This document shows positions 43,744 to 53,800 of a stretch of DNA of 64,000 nt, one piece after another (the stretch's first letter is position 1; each line of letters opens with the position of its first letter). The position numbers and the translations under genes are program-made. The notes under the pieces are model-generated. The model was not told where the DNA came from. It worked only from the letters and a program-made list of their open reading frames with translations, and ran no database searches. This DNA comes from Massospora cicadina (Eukaryota > Entomophthoromycota > Entomophthoromycetes > Entomophthorales > Entomophthoraceae), in NCBI GenBank assembly GCA_022478985.1, contig JAKSZP010017415.1, positions 1 to 64,000 on the forward strand, read 5' to 3'.

Positions 43744-45000
43744 TCATGAGGGTATAATAAAGTTTAGACCAGCCCACCAGTCTGGATACTCAAACACCCA
43801 GATGTCAATACTGATTGCCAAAGGTGCTGCTATCAGAGTGATGTTAAATTGTTTAGTAGTGAACTTTACCAGTGTTTTCCAATAGGTCATAATTGTAGAT
43901 AGAAACCCAGCAATAAACCAGTCTGACATGGCCTCAGTGCCTGTGGGTTTTGGTGCTGGAAAAAGTGAAATCAAAATAAAGGTTTAAGTTTTGTTTTATA
44001 AAAACAGGTTTATGAAATTGAATTTATTTAATTTAAAATTGGAAATCAACTATCAAATCTCTCAGTTTAATACAATTTATTAAATAGACAATTGATTTAA
44101 AGAATAGCTTAGACAAACTCTAAATTTGGGCCCTCAAGATTTGCCTAACCTGGGGGTGGAAGGCGAGTCAGTAGGGCGTACAGCTACCAACCTGAAGGTT
44201 GCGGGTTTGATTCCCACCCTTCACACATTGATTGGGGTGCCAGCCGAAGAGAGCTATTGGCGGTTAGTAGGTATAATAACACGAAAACCTTACCCATAAC
44301 GTAACCAGAAAAATCTGAGTCCCAATCTGGAGGTGAAAAAAACTTTCTATGACAGAGTTGACCCTGCTCAGGTTTCATGTCGATACTTTCTTTCTCTATT
44401 TCAGTAATGTCTGTCCCCTGGTCAGCTTGCCTTGAATAAATAAAAATAAAAAGATTTGCCTAACCTGACGAACTTTGATTGTGTCAAAAATGAATCTTTT
44501 TGAACTGACTTCAAAATTGTCAGTGGCAGTCCAAGTTGCTGTCAGTTCATCTACAGATGCCTGAGTTGCCCATTTTCCTGGTTTAACAGCTACAGTGATA
44601 GCATCTTATCTGATAGGCAGCAGGAACCTCTAAAGCCACCCCATATAAGGGTGGTCCCATGAGGTCAGGAATGGGTTAGGGACCCCCAATTCATCTGTAA
44701 CCAATTACTCAGACATCCATTTGGCCAAGCAGGAATTATTAGGCATAAATTTTGTCTTTCAAGGTGGATTTTAAACTGTGGGCTGCATTTCTTAATGCCC
44801 AATGCCATTGAGTTTGGCTGACAATTCTACACTTGGTACTTCGTTATTTATAATTGCACGCCCATCAAGCTTTGTTGCTAAGAATTTCGCAATTGTCAAT
44901 TATTGATGTTGAACTTTTCCGTTGTTAATTGCACTTGGCCCCTTTACCCCAAGCAGGTGCCAAACTATTGCCAACTCACTACAGATTTCCTTAATTTGCC
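43744..45000 (-). pseudogene. Unrecognised gene-like region with a possible intron
   Basis: A downstream minus block (43955-43744) reads TGTEAMSDWFIAGFLSTIMT, then WKTLVKFTTKQFNITLIAAP and IDIWVFEYPDWWAGLNFIIP. It is preceded by an AT-rich stretch ending in a good 3' splice-like sequence, cactttttccag (43967-43956). Further upstream, blocks at about 44750-44460 read KWMSE, LVTDELGVPNPFLTSWDHPY, ATQASVDELTATWTATDNFE and SSKRFIFDTIKVRQVRQIL. SINE-1 sits at the end of the last block. Not recognised; a decayed host gene or an element gene are both possible. Confidence 0.4.
44153..44450 (+). mobile_element. SINE-1: tRNA-derived SINE with a LINE-type 3' tail
   Basis: A 298-bp insert flanked by a perfect 17-bp duplication, aagatttgcctaacctg, at 44136-44152 and 44451-44467. 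The 5' part is tRNA-like, with an A-box-like ggcgagtcagtagggcg (44162-44178) and a B box ggtttgattcc (44204-44214) at normal spacing. The 3' end reads aatgtctgtcccctggtcag followed by a cttgaataaataaaaataaa tail, matching LINEs A-C. This is the classic arrangement of a SINE mobilised by a partner LINE. Confidence 0.9.
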
Positions 45001-45435
45001 CCATTAATTATTCATATTTAAGAACTGGGGTTGAGGGTGGAATCCTCAAAGGGTACGCCAAAACCCACTACTTGTCCGCCATATGAGCGAGATTGCCCTG
45101 GGTAATGAGGGGGGCCGCCAGCCTTCTTTGCCCCTTCTTGGATGGGATAGGGAACAACCATAATCCAAATAAAAGGGTGTTCCTCAAGTCTTACAGCCTT
45201 GGTGTTGTGAATAGCTTTTTGTCATATTAAGGTGTTGGTATTTTTGCCCGCATTACCAGCTTCATCAATTGCACTAGACAAAAATATTTGATTTTATTTT
45301 TACAATAATTATGACAGCTGAATCTTATAGAATTTTTGATAATAATTCTAAATATGTGAAGGTTTCTTTTTATTGGCGTAGTTTTTTGTAATTATAATTT
45401 TTGAATGTTTATATATGTATATATGCCTTTTTTAT
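45001..45435. other. AT-rich, no recognisable feature
   Basis: No convincing frame or repeat. Confidence 0.4.
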
Positions 45436-45439
45436 CATA

Positions 45440-46960
45440 CCTAAAATCTGCTTCATTTTGATTTTCTGGCTTAGTGTGATATAGGTAAATCAATCTTAAG
45501 ATTCCAGCATTAATTAGCTGGCATTCTTATGTTCCAATTTCCTTGGTAGCGTGTATCCATGGTGAATTCTCCTGGTTAAAGCGTTCACCATATATGACGG
45601 TTTAAGCTCCAATATTGGTTGGAGAAAATTCAGATGATAACCTAGGAAGTAGATCTTTATTGACATATTACAGCCAAGCGCTTTATATTTTTCAAGAAGC
45701 GCGGTTATTATTTCTTTATAGTTATCTGCCTTATTTTAACATCCAAGGAAGATATTTTTTTAGTACTAGATGGTCCTCCAAGGAAGATATTAACAATAAT
45801 TATAAAAAGATTTCTAAGCAGCAACCTCACAGTCATTCAAACTGTTTTCAAATTGAATAGCATTCATTAGTTTTTATATTAAGACAAAAAAAATATACCT
45901 ACCTTGATTTAATCATCACTTTTCCTGGGGAACTTGCTTTTTAGGAACTGCAATCCTCTCCCCTCGTGATCCACTGCATTAAAAAAATTTTTAGTAAACT
46001 TATCTTATGTGTAGCGGGGAAGGTAAATTTTTCAGGTTTTACTAGTGCTGTGATCACAAAGTTCTTCTCTCTAAAATCAATGGTCCTCTTTTTGGCCACT
46101 GTTTCTGAAGCTAATGATTCTCCCTATCTCTGATATCCCAATTACACAAGAAACAAAAAAATCTAATATATCCAATATGTAAATAAGTAAAACTGCTATC
46201 ACTTTCAGGCCACCACAAACATGCCACAAATGGTTCTCATACTGGATCATATCCAACACAAGTTTCATACTTTCAATGTCTCCTTCAAGTTAGCTTCATG
46301 AGTTAAAAGGGATGGTTGGGTATTTATCTCCAAAATGAAGAAGGACAGCTTTCAAACTACGTTTTAATGACTCTATAAAAAGACTCCATTCAACAGGATA
46401 GTGCGTAAGTCCATAAACTTTCTAGTAAAGATTCCACGACATTGCAATAAACTAAGTTCTCATTAGTAAAAAACATTCAAAATCACACTGCCTATCACGC
46501 AAACCACTTATCTTTGTATTATATTGTAAAAAACTTCATCCTTTCAGTTGTGATGCGACAAGTTCAAGTAGATCCATGGATAAATGTAAATCATAAAATG
46601 AGTTTATTTAATTCTGACTGATTAATTAGGTGTGTTTCAGTATTTGTGCTTTCTAAAAAGCCTGGGTCTCTCCTTTCTTCATCATCCAATAAATCTGCAA
46701 ACCCTTCAATATTAACAGCACCTTCGTCCAATTCCCATGTTTTTGGTGATATTGGAATTGGAAGTTGTGGACTGTGAAACACTGGTCTTATAGCAGAGGG
46801 AATATTAAGATATTTAACAGTGTGTCTGGTCTTTGCTGTTATCCCTAATATTTTTGTTAAACAAAAATAATAATCAGTGGAGTGATCCTTTGGTTCTCTC
46901 CAAACCTTTGGAATTGCTAATGTCATGTGATGAGATCCGTTCAACCAATTAGTCAACAGC
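45440..46960 (-). pseudogene. Decayed copy of an invertebrate repeat-associated protein gene
   Basis: Minus-strand fragments in several frames keep the order of a family I know as uncharacterised, often repeat-encoded proteins of arthropods, cnidarians and other invertebrates. In order: IPKVWREPKDHSTDYYFCLT, IPSAIRPVFHSPQLPIPI, LVYCNVVESLLESL, VEWSLFIESLKRSLKAVLLH, KLVLDMIQYENHLWHVCGGL with KVIAVLL, FFCFLCNWDIRDRENH, NYKEIITALLEKYKALGCNM with SIKIYF, GERFNQEN, and RYQGNWNIRM. Many stops and shifts. Family recognition is from memory and not verified; the function is unknown. It may be a transposon-derived gene. Confidence 0.6.
45756..45776 (-). mobile_element. Tiny retroposed insert 3 (21 bp)
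   Basis: On the minus strand ggaccatctagtacta followed by A residues. Flanked by the 14-bp duplication tccaaggaagatat at 45742-45755 and 45777-45790. It lies in the pseudogene at 45440-46960. Removing it restores a fragment resembling the F-L-G-x-x-K ... N-Y-K-E stretch of that family. Confidence 0.85.
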
Positions 46961-46969
46961 GTTACACAT

Positions 46970-47852
46970 GAGTTTCAACAACTTTGAAGGGCCAGGACTT
47001 GTCACAATCACCTAATTAACATCCAAATATAGTCTATAAGTTTTTAACAGTGAAATTATAATACTCCTCTGAGAGTTTATTGTTACCTCACCAAAAATAT
47101 AGCAGGAACTGTCTGTCTGGTTATACAACATTGTGGCTTTTTTATAAAACATTTCATTGTTATAAAATCACAAACACTTAATGCAAAATGTTTAAACACT
47201 TTACAACACATGATTTATTTATTATGTGCATGCAATGACTGTACAGGAAAAAAATCAAATTACAAACTAGTAGGAAAAAAACCACAAACTATGTCATGAG
47301 TACTATGCGCTTTGACACTTGAGAGATCACATTTGACTGAAGTAGAGGTGATATTTCTTAGCCGTCATGATAGTGTTTATTTACTGTATTAAGAATAATA
47401 CTGAGTCATTGATAAGTCATCAAAGTCCAATGTTCTTCATAACGTATGAGTAATACAGCGTAATTAATAGGTGCCGTAATTTACATAAATCATATGTGTG
47501 TCATTTGTAATTGTTTACATTATTGTGTTACCATAATAAGCTTATCTGTCGTGGATATTATGAACTGAAATAAAATAATATACAGTTTAAATAGCAACCT
47601 TAATTTTTGCTAAAAGTAACTTAATGTATCATATATATTGCACTTGCATAATTCATGCCCATATTTTTCTTGAGAAAAAGAAGGGCAATTGCAAAAAACT
47701 AAAGCTGATGGGAAGTTTCTGACTCAATATTCTAAATCAGTACTCAACCATATATTTAAGATTCAGTAAATATTAACCATCTGACAAAATCATTGTTGTA
47801 CAGTGTTGTAGTTATTCTGCTGCTCCACAAGGGGATTCATCCCACTAGTGGA
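46970..47852. other. AT-rich, no recognisable feature
   Basis: No frame, LTR or terminal repeat noticed. Confidence 0.5.
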
Positions 47853-48605
47853 TGTTAGAGTTATTAATAACTTATATGATAACTTATGTTTGGAGAAATA
47901 CATAACGAATATTTAATAAATTTCCAATATATGATCTACCAGATTAAAGAGTGTTTTGTCAGGAATTATCCCAGACAATAAAAAAGCGATTAGGGTGTCA
48001 ATTTCATTATTGACTACTTGATTGACTTGTAGGAGTTGTTTGGTTTTTTGGTGTCAATTGATTAAGGGGATTATGAGTTGCTAGTGAATAATGCCGCCTG
48101 ACATAGAGCAACTTTCAAGCTGACCTTTTCTAGATTGCAATCTGCTATTCATAGGTAAGGGTCACATCACCTAAGCAGGTTGTTACAAGATAAGGGTAAA
48201 TTCAATGGGAGTTAAAAACATTAAATACGTTATTTGTTTTGACTCAAAAGAGGTTGCAGTGAGTATGGGAGAAAACCCAATTAGTTTGATGAGGAATATT
48301 ATCATTTCACATTTCCCTAAAGGGTTAACCTATTAACGATGGCTGCTGTTCTCAATTGGGGGTGCCAACTGAAGAGTTTTGCACCAAATTCTCTATAAAA
48401 TCACTTTTACTTTTTATATTATAACAGATAGAATTAGCTCTAATTGAATATACAATTATCTATAGTTTATAGTTTTGAAATGTTTTTGTTTGTAATAAGA
48501 GAAGGAGAAAAAACTTTTCTTTCTTGTTATTATCACTTTTGCAACCTATTCAATTCAAGACTGAATCTAGTTTGATAATCTCACAGAGGAGATTAGTCTG
48601 CGCCC

Positions 48606-50045
48606 ATGTCAGGGAGCAGTTGGGCAAGTAAGGTAAGAGGAGCAGGTGGAAGGCCCGCGGCCTCCAACGTTCAAAAACGCCCCAGAGAAACCAGCGGAAT
48701 AGACAAAAATTTTAAGAAAATGGCGGTCACTATTTCCCCATAGTACTTGCATGGCAAGCACGATGCAACCAGTACATCAACACGCCACACTCCCAGCCAC
48801 TTTTGTCGGTGGAATTCAGAGTCTGCATGTTTTTGGACATCCAAAAAATGGCCTTATGGGAAAAATTTTGTGAAGATGTGCACACAATTTTCCTGACCGC
48901 GGTGTACGTCACACCTCACTCCATGTCATGTGGTTGGCTGGACCTAGGTTTCAAAAGCAAAGAGGCAGCAGATGAGGCTGCAGTGGTGCATGTAGTGGTT
49001 GACCTCCCCGAAGGGCAATGGGTCATTAAAACCAAACGCACCATATGGACAAAATCAAACCAAATTTTCCTCACGTTTGACTTTTTGCCTACTATGGTAA
49101 AACGTGACATTTTGGAACAGCATCTGAAAGATGGTCTCGCTGTATATGGCGAAATACAATCTTTCAAAATGCAACGCTTCACGCTGAAGCCACACCTGTG
49201 CACTGGCAAAGCCATCATAGTCCTGACCCCAACTAACGAGTTCGTGAAGGACCTAACCCAGATCCTGCACTCCACTTTTATTGATATTGCAGGGCATACC
49301 ACCCACCCATTCCAGATGACCGTGGACAGCGCACCCCCATTTGTACTCACTGTGATGCATTTGGCCATAAGGTGCATGCATGCCCCACAAAGGAGGGCGT
49401 CACATTCCAAGAGCACCCCTCAGTGGCCATGGCCAGCGGAGAGGCGCACTACGAACCATCTGCAAGCACCAAAGAGGCTTTCCTGTGGGGAGCATAAGGC
49501 TGCTACCTACTGGTAAAGCCTATTTCCCAGCAAGAGTGGAAGAAGGCCAAGCAGGCCCACAGGGCCGCGGACAAGGAAGTGGCCAAAGCCACCACTGCTA
49601 TCCCACACTCATAACGCCAGGAGGACATAGAAACCTTTGCGGCGGAAGCAACTTGGGAATCTATCAACCAATCAGATTGGGAAGCCCATGCTGAGTGGGC
49701 CACTCAATCTAAGGATCCAATGGGGGATTTGATCTCACCCAATTGTTGCACCCAAGCTCCAGTTGAAACCAACTTGGGACCCATCCCAACTGAAAAAAAA
49801 ATCTTGCCCCACTCAACAGTGCACTGAACTCATCCGCACCACAAAATTTTGTCTGACGTTGGGAAAACAAAAAGTGAAGGCTAAAGCCAATGCAACTCTT
49901 TCCACAAAAATTAATAAAAGCCCCGATAGCATTGCTGCTAACACCCATGATGCTGTGAAGGCCTGTGGAGATCTAGAGGAGGCTGGTGGGTCCAGGTGCC
50001 CACCCTCGCACCTAAGGTGCGAAGGGGAAACCTTCACTTTAGGGG
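48606..50045 (+). pseudogene. LINE B ORF1 with CCHC knuckle
   Basis: Start MSGSSWASKVRGAGGRPAAS (the start is shared with LINE A). A 237-codon run (48803-49516) includes WLDLGFKSKEAADEA and YGEIQSFKMQRFTLKPHLCT with GKAIIVLTPT. The zinc knuckle CTHCDAFGHKVHAC is at 49342-49383, in a frame one step off from the long run, so a base has been lost or gained near 49340. The end is rich in acidic and Lys residues. It presumably coats the LINE RNA. Confidence 0.8.
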
Positions 50046-51389
50046 ATGTTGAATATTGCTGGACTCAAGGCCTCCCCATCCCAGGCTAGGAAACTGAGTT
50101 TTTTACAACATAATTTACCCGAGGATATCCTGGCCATCCAGGAGTCCCACTGTCCATGAGGTTCCAAGGAAGCTTGGAAAACAATGCTCCTCCCATCCCT
50201 ATCCTTTGGTCAAAGCACTGTGGGGTGCTAATTCGGAAAAATAATTTTTTCGAATTTTTATCTTCAGAAACATTCCTAAATGGCTGAGTTCTCATTTTCA
50301 CTTTCTCGTGGGCTGACGTAGCGCACGCAATTGTCAACATCTATGCCACAAATGGTGCATGCGAGCATCAGGAATTTTTCTTATTGGTCAAATCCCTCCC
50401 GCTACCCCCAGACTCTTTCCTAGTCAGCGACATGAACTGTTGGCTAAACACACCAATGGACCGGTGGCCTTCCTCACCCCACGCCCCCAGGGTCACGTAG
50501 AACTGCGCGTTCTAAAGACCACCTTTGGGTTAATGGATGCGCTGCCATGACATGCCCTGCTGCTCAAAAACATGATGCATCCCCACATCCACAACGGCCA
50601 ACTAAGGTCCATGACCCGCATTGACCTTATCCTAATGCCGGCAAAATTCCAACCCCACATCTCCCACTTCAAAACAACAAAAATGGAATTCTCCAACCAT
50701 TGACTGGTCTCACTAACCTACCACCTACCTGTCACAGCTGCTAAGGCCCCACATTGGTGCAAAATCTGCCCCTCCGAGCTCACATCACCAGGATTTTCCA
50801 TGTGGGTGGAAGTGGCAACTTTGGCAAAAAAGTTTGTTGCACCATTTTGTGCGGACCCCATTTCCACATGGGCAACTTTCCAAGATGACACCATCCGCCA
50901 CTCTCACCATCTCTCCTCCAGACGCTCATGAGCCACATTGGTGGTCATTTCGCGCGCTCTGGCAGAGTTGGCACACCTGGAGTTCAATATCCCAGCTACA
51001 GGATACAGCTCTGCATGGGGCTGGAAGTGGGTGGAGGCAGCTGCCCACCTCGATGCACTCGAAAGGCAACACAAACATCAGGTTTGTGTTCAGTACAGGG
51101 CCACATGCATCACAAAAGGTGACAAGTGCACCGCATACTTCTTTAAAAAAATTTTGCATTACGCCAGAGTGTGGCATGCACACAGGTGCGAAGATCTGAT
51201 GATTCTATTGCAGATACGCTAGCTAAAGTGGCAATTGAAACACAAAAGTATTACTCCGAGTTGTACCAATCTGATCCAATTCAGCCAGCTGAAATGGTGG
51301 AATTTCTTGACTGAGCCCACATCTGCACCATTTTCTGATACCCAAGAATAATGAATTGATTACTCCAACTGAAATATGAACAGCCACTC
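50046..51389 (+). pseudogene. LINE B endonuclease and linker
   Basis: Pieces in order: MLNIAGLKAS (catalytic Asn region), DILAIQESH (catalytic Glu), IVNIYATNG, SFLVSDMNCWLN (D-M-N motif), LRSMTRIDLILMP (R-I-D-x-I-L), and ...EFSNH for the final S-D/N-H. This is the motif set of APE-type LINE endonucleases. The linker reads ELAHLEFNIPATGYSSAWGW. Frames are broken at several points. Confidence 0.8.
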
Positions 51390-52902
51390 ACGGTGCGCCA
51401 AACCAAAAATGCCCAGGCCCAGATGGCATTCCATATGCGTTCTACAAAAAGTATTTCAAATATATATCCCCATTGCTGCTCGCCTCACTTAACCAAAGCC
51501 TGTTGGAAACGCGCCTCCTACCAGGAGGACATAAGGCATTTACTGTCACACTCTTCAAGAAAGGGGATAAGCTAGACTTAGCCAACTGGCACCCCATTTC
51601 TCTAACAAACACAGACACTAAAATTTTAACAAAAATCATGGCTAACCTTTTAGGGACTGTAGCATCTGCCACCGTCTCCCAGAACAATTTGGTTTCATAC
51701 CCAGAAGGTTGATTTGGGATAACGTGCACTCTGTGGCTAATGTATGTCAATCCACAGCCTTTGGGGCACATATATTCTTGGACCAACAAAAGGCCTATGA
51801 TAGAGTAAACTGGGAATACCTCAGGGCCTGCCTCCATTAATTCCGCCTACCCCCTCGCTTCATCAACTGGGTGATGCTGCTCATGGAATCTGCAACAATG
51901 GCAGTACGTGGCCCTGGCTTCCTAATGGAAGTAGTCCGCCCTCAAATGGGCTTGCGACAAGGGGACCCCCCCAGCCCACTCTTATATAACTTCAGCCTTG
52001 ACCCACTACTCCGAAATGTGAATGCCCAACTCACTGGGGTCCATGTGCCAGGCCAAGCCCCAGTCAAGATAATGGCGTTCGCAGATGATTGTGTGGTTGG
52101 GGTGTCTAATAATCAAGATGCACGCGCGCTTGAAGCTCTCATCCAGGAGTATTCCCAGGTAAGCAACGCAGCACTGAATGCTTCCAAAACCAAAATCATC
52201 CTCCTTGGTCAGTTTCAGAACTACTGGACCCCAGCAATTAGTTCACAACCCGGCCCATCTGCTCGCCCACGTCCTCACCCTACTAACTCAACACACACCA
52301 CCCTACTGGTGCTCCCCTTTGCGCCACGTCCTACCATAGGACTGGTACGCCATCTGGGCGTGTGGAAGGAGGCAAGCAGATATGCATCAGCAGTAATGGA
52401 GAGTCATATTCTAGACAACGAGACAAAGCGCATCGCCTCCCCTAGAGCCCACCCTACTTCCCTTACTGGTAGGGTCGTTTTGGCCGACTCTATGCTTCTC
52501 TCCAAAGTCTGGTTTGGAGCCCACGCCATCCCCTTCTCCCTAAGCTTCTTCAAATCCTTGCATGTCCTGATGCAAGGATGGCTATGGTCAGGCCGCCCTC
52601 CACCAGTACGGTTAGAAGTCATGTTTGGCCCTCATCAGCACGGTGGCATGGGCCTGCTTGACTTCAGAGCCCATGCGGCCAAGATTTTGGGTACCTGGAT
52701 TGTGGCTGTCACCGCCCCTACACTCCCCTCCCAACACTGGTCCCGCGCAGCCTGCTCCAACTTCTTTCGCGCCTTGGGCCTCAACAATCCATCGAACCCC
52801 CACTCCCTGATGAAATACTTCGCTTCACACACATCGGCCACAGGTCCTCACGGGACTAAAACCCACTACAAACGAATCCTACTTTTCCATGCGGAGCGCT
52901 GA
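51390..52902 (+). pseudogene. LINE B reverse transcriptase
   Basis: Pieces: NAQAQMAFHMRST after a decayed P-G-P-D-G-I-P, then SLNQSLLETRLLPGGHKAFT, LANWHPISLTNTDTKILTKI, FLDQQKAYDRVNWEYLRACL. From 51871 there are 343 uninterrupted codons: MGLRQGDPPSPLLYNFSLDP, the catalytic MAFADDCVVGV (F-A-D-D at 52078-52089), ALNASKTKIILLGQ, IGLVRHLGVWKEASRYASAV, TGRVVLADSMLLSKVWFGAH and a final Gly-Gly-Met-Gly segment. Confidence 0.9.
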
Positions 52903-53645
52903 GTGGAGAATTCGTATTAGCGGACATACAACCCAAAGAGGCCGCCCTCTCCTCAGTTCACACAAGAGGTACAGGGGCTACCCATCCATGATGGCGTGAT
53001 CCCCAGACGGCCCCATGTCCTATCCAGGGTGGACTACCTGGACATGATGGACATCTCTTACTCCATTGAGACCCAAAAACTATCTGGAAATACGTACACC
53101 ATCCTCTGTTGCAGCCTCAAGTCCGCTCCCATGTGTGGCGCTTCCTGAGGTGGGTGTATCTTACAGCTGAGCGCTCTAACGCTTTACACTCATCCTGTGT
53201 CGTGTGTGGCCAGTACAGAACGCTGTTCCACCGCCTGAAGAAGTGCCCTACCTCTAAAGTGATATGGCGCGAAGTTCAACGTCTACTGGGCCAGGATCAA
53301 ACGCATCCCTTCAGTATGTCAAGAGATATGTTTGCTCTATCAATGGCCCCCTCTCTTCCACCCTCCCTCCATGCTTTGGTGGTTGCAATCGCCATGTGGA
53401 CCATCCACACGATTGTCTTAGATGCCATCGCAGGCTCCGCCCCCATCCTCCCAGAAGCTGTCCACAGATTCCAGTCTCATTTATTAAACCACTTTCAAGA
53501 GTGGATGTTTGGATACCTCCCACCGCGTCACCGACAGCTGGTCTCCTCCTGGTTCCCAGTTTGGCTCATCAAATTAGACCCCTTCCTCCACACGTGTTCA
53601 ATTGTGGCTACGGCCCCTTCACGCGTTCCCTCCCCCTCCCCATAA
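52903..53645 (+). pseudogene. LINE B C-terminal region of ORF2
   Basis: From 53109 there are 178 open codons: RFLRWVYLTAERSNALHSSC, then CVVCGQYRTLFHRLKKCPTS (C-x2-C ... H-x3-5-C), LHALVVAIAMWTIHTIVLDA and HFQEWMFGYLPPRHRQLVSS. This Cys/His region is typical of L1-type ORF2 ends. The short stretch 52903-53108 carries the preceding part in another frame. Confidence 0.85.
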
Positions 53646-53800
53646 GTGGCGTTCCCGCTGGCAACAAGAGATAGCATCGCTTCTCTGGGGTGCCTTCCCT
53701 GGTACTAACTTTTGTCTCTTCTGAGTCATATTTGGAAGTGTCCGTCCCATGGTCGGCCTTCCCTACAATAAATTTAAACAAGTATAAGAGAAGGAGAGAA

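Larger units (their letters stand above)
48509..53781 (+). mobile_element. LINE B: best preserved L1-type LINE
   Basis: Flanked by gtaataagagaaggaga (48492-48508) and gtataagagaaggagagaa (53782-53800), a slightly diverged target duplication. Plus strand: 5' UTR, ORF1 from 48606, endonuclease, reverse transcriptase with an intact F-A-D-D motif, and a C-terminal Cys region. The 3' end is tgtccgtcccatggtcggcc with an A/T tail. Several stops remain, but ORF2 has uninterrupted runs of 343 and 178 codons. Confidence 0.92.

Noticed and set aside
44153..44230. A functional tRNA gene
   Set aside because: A and B boxes are present, but the segment is the head of a SINE with a target duplication and LINE tail, and the acceptor and anticodon stems do not pair well.
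48916..49416. A 166-codon minus-strand gene
   Set aside because: It is the antisense shadow of LINE B ORF1, which has conserved motifs on the plus strand.
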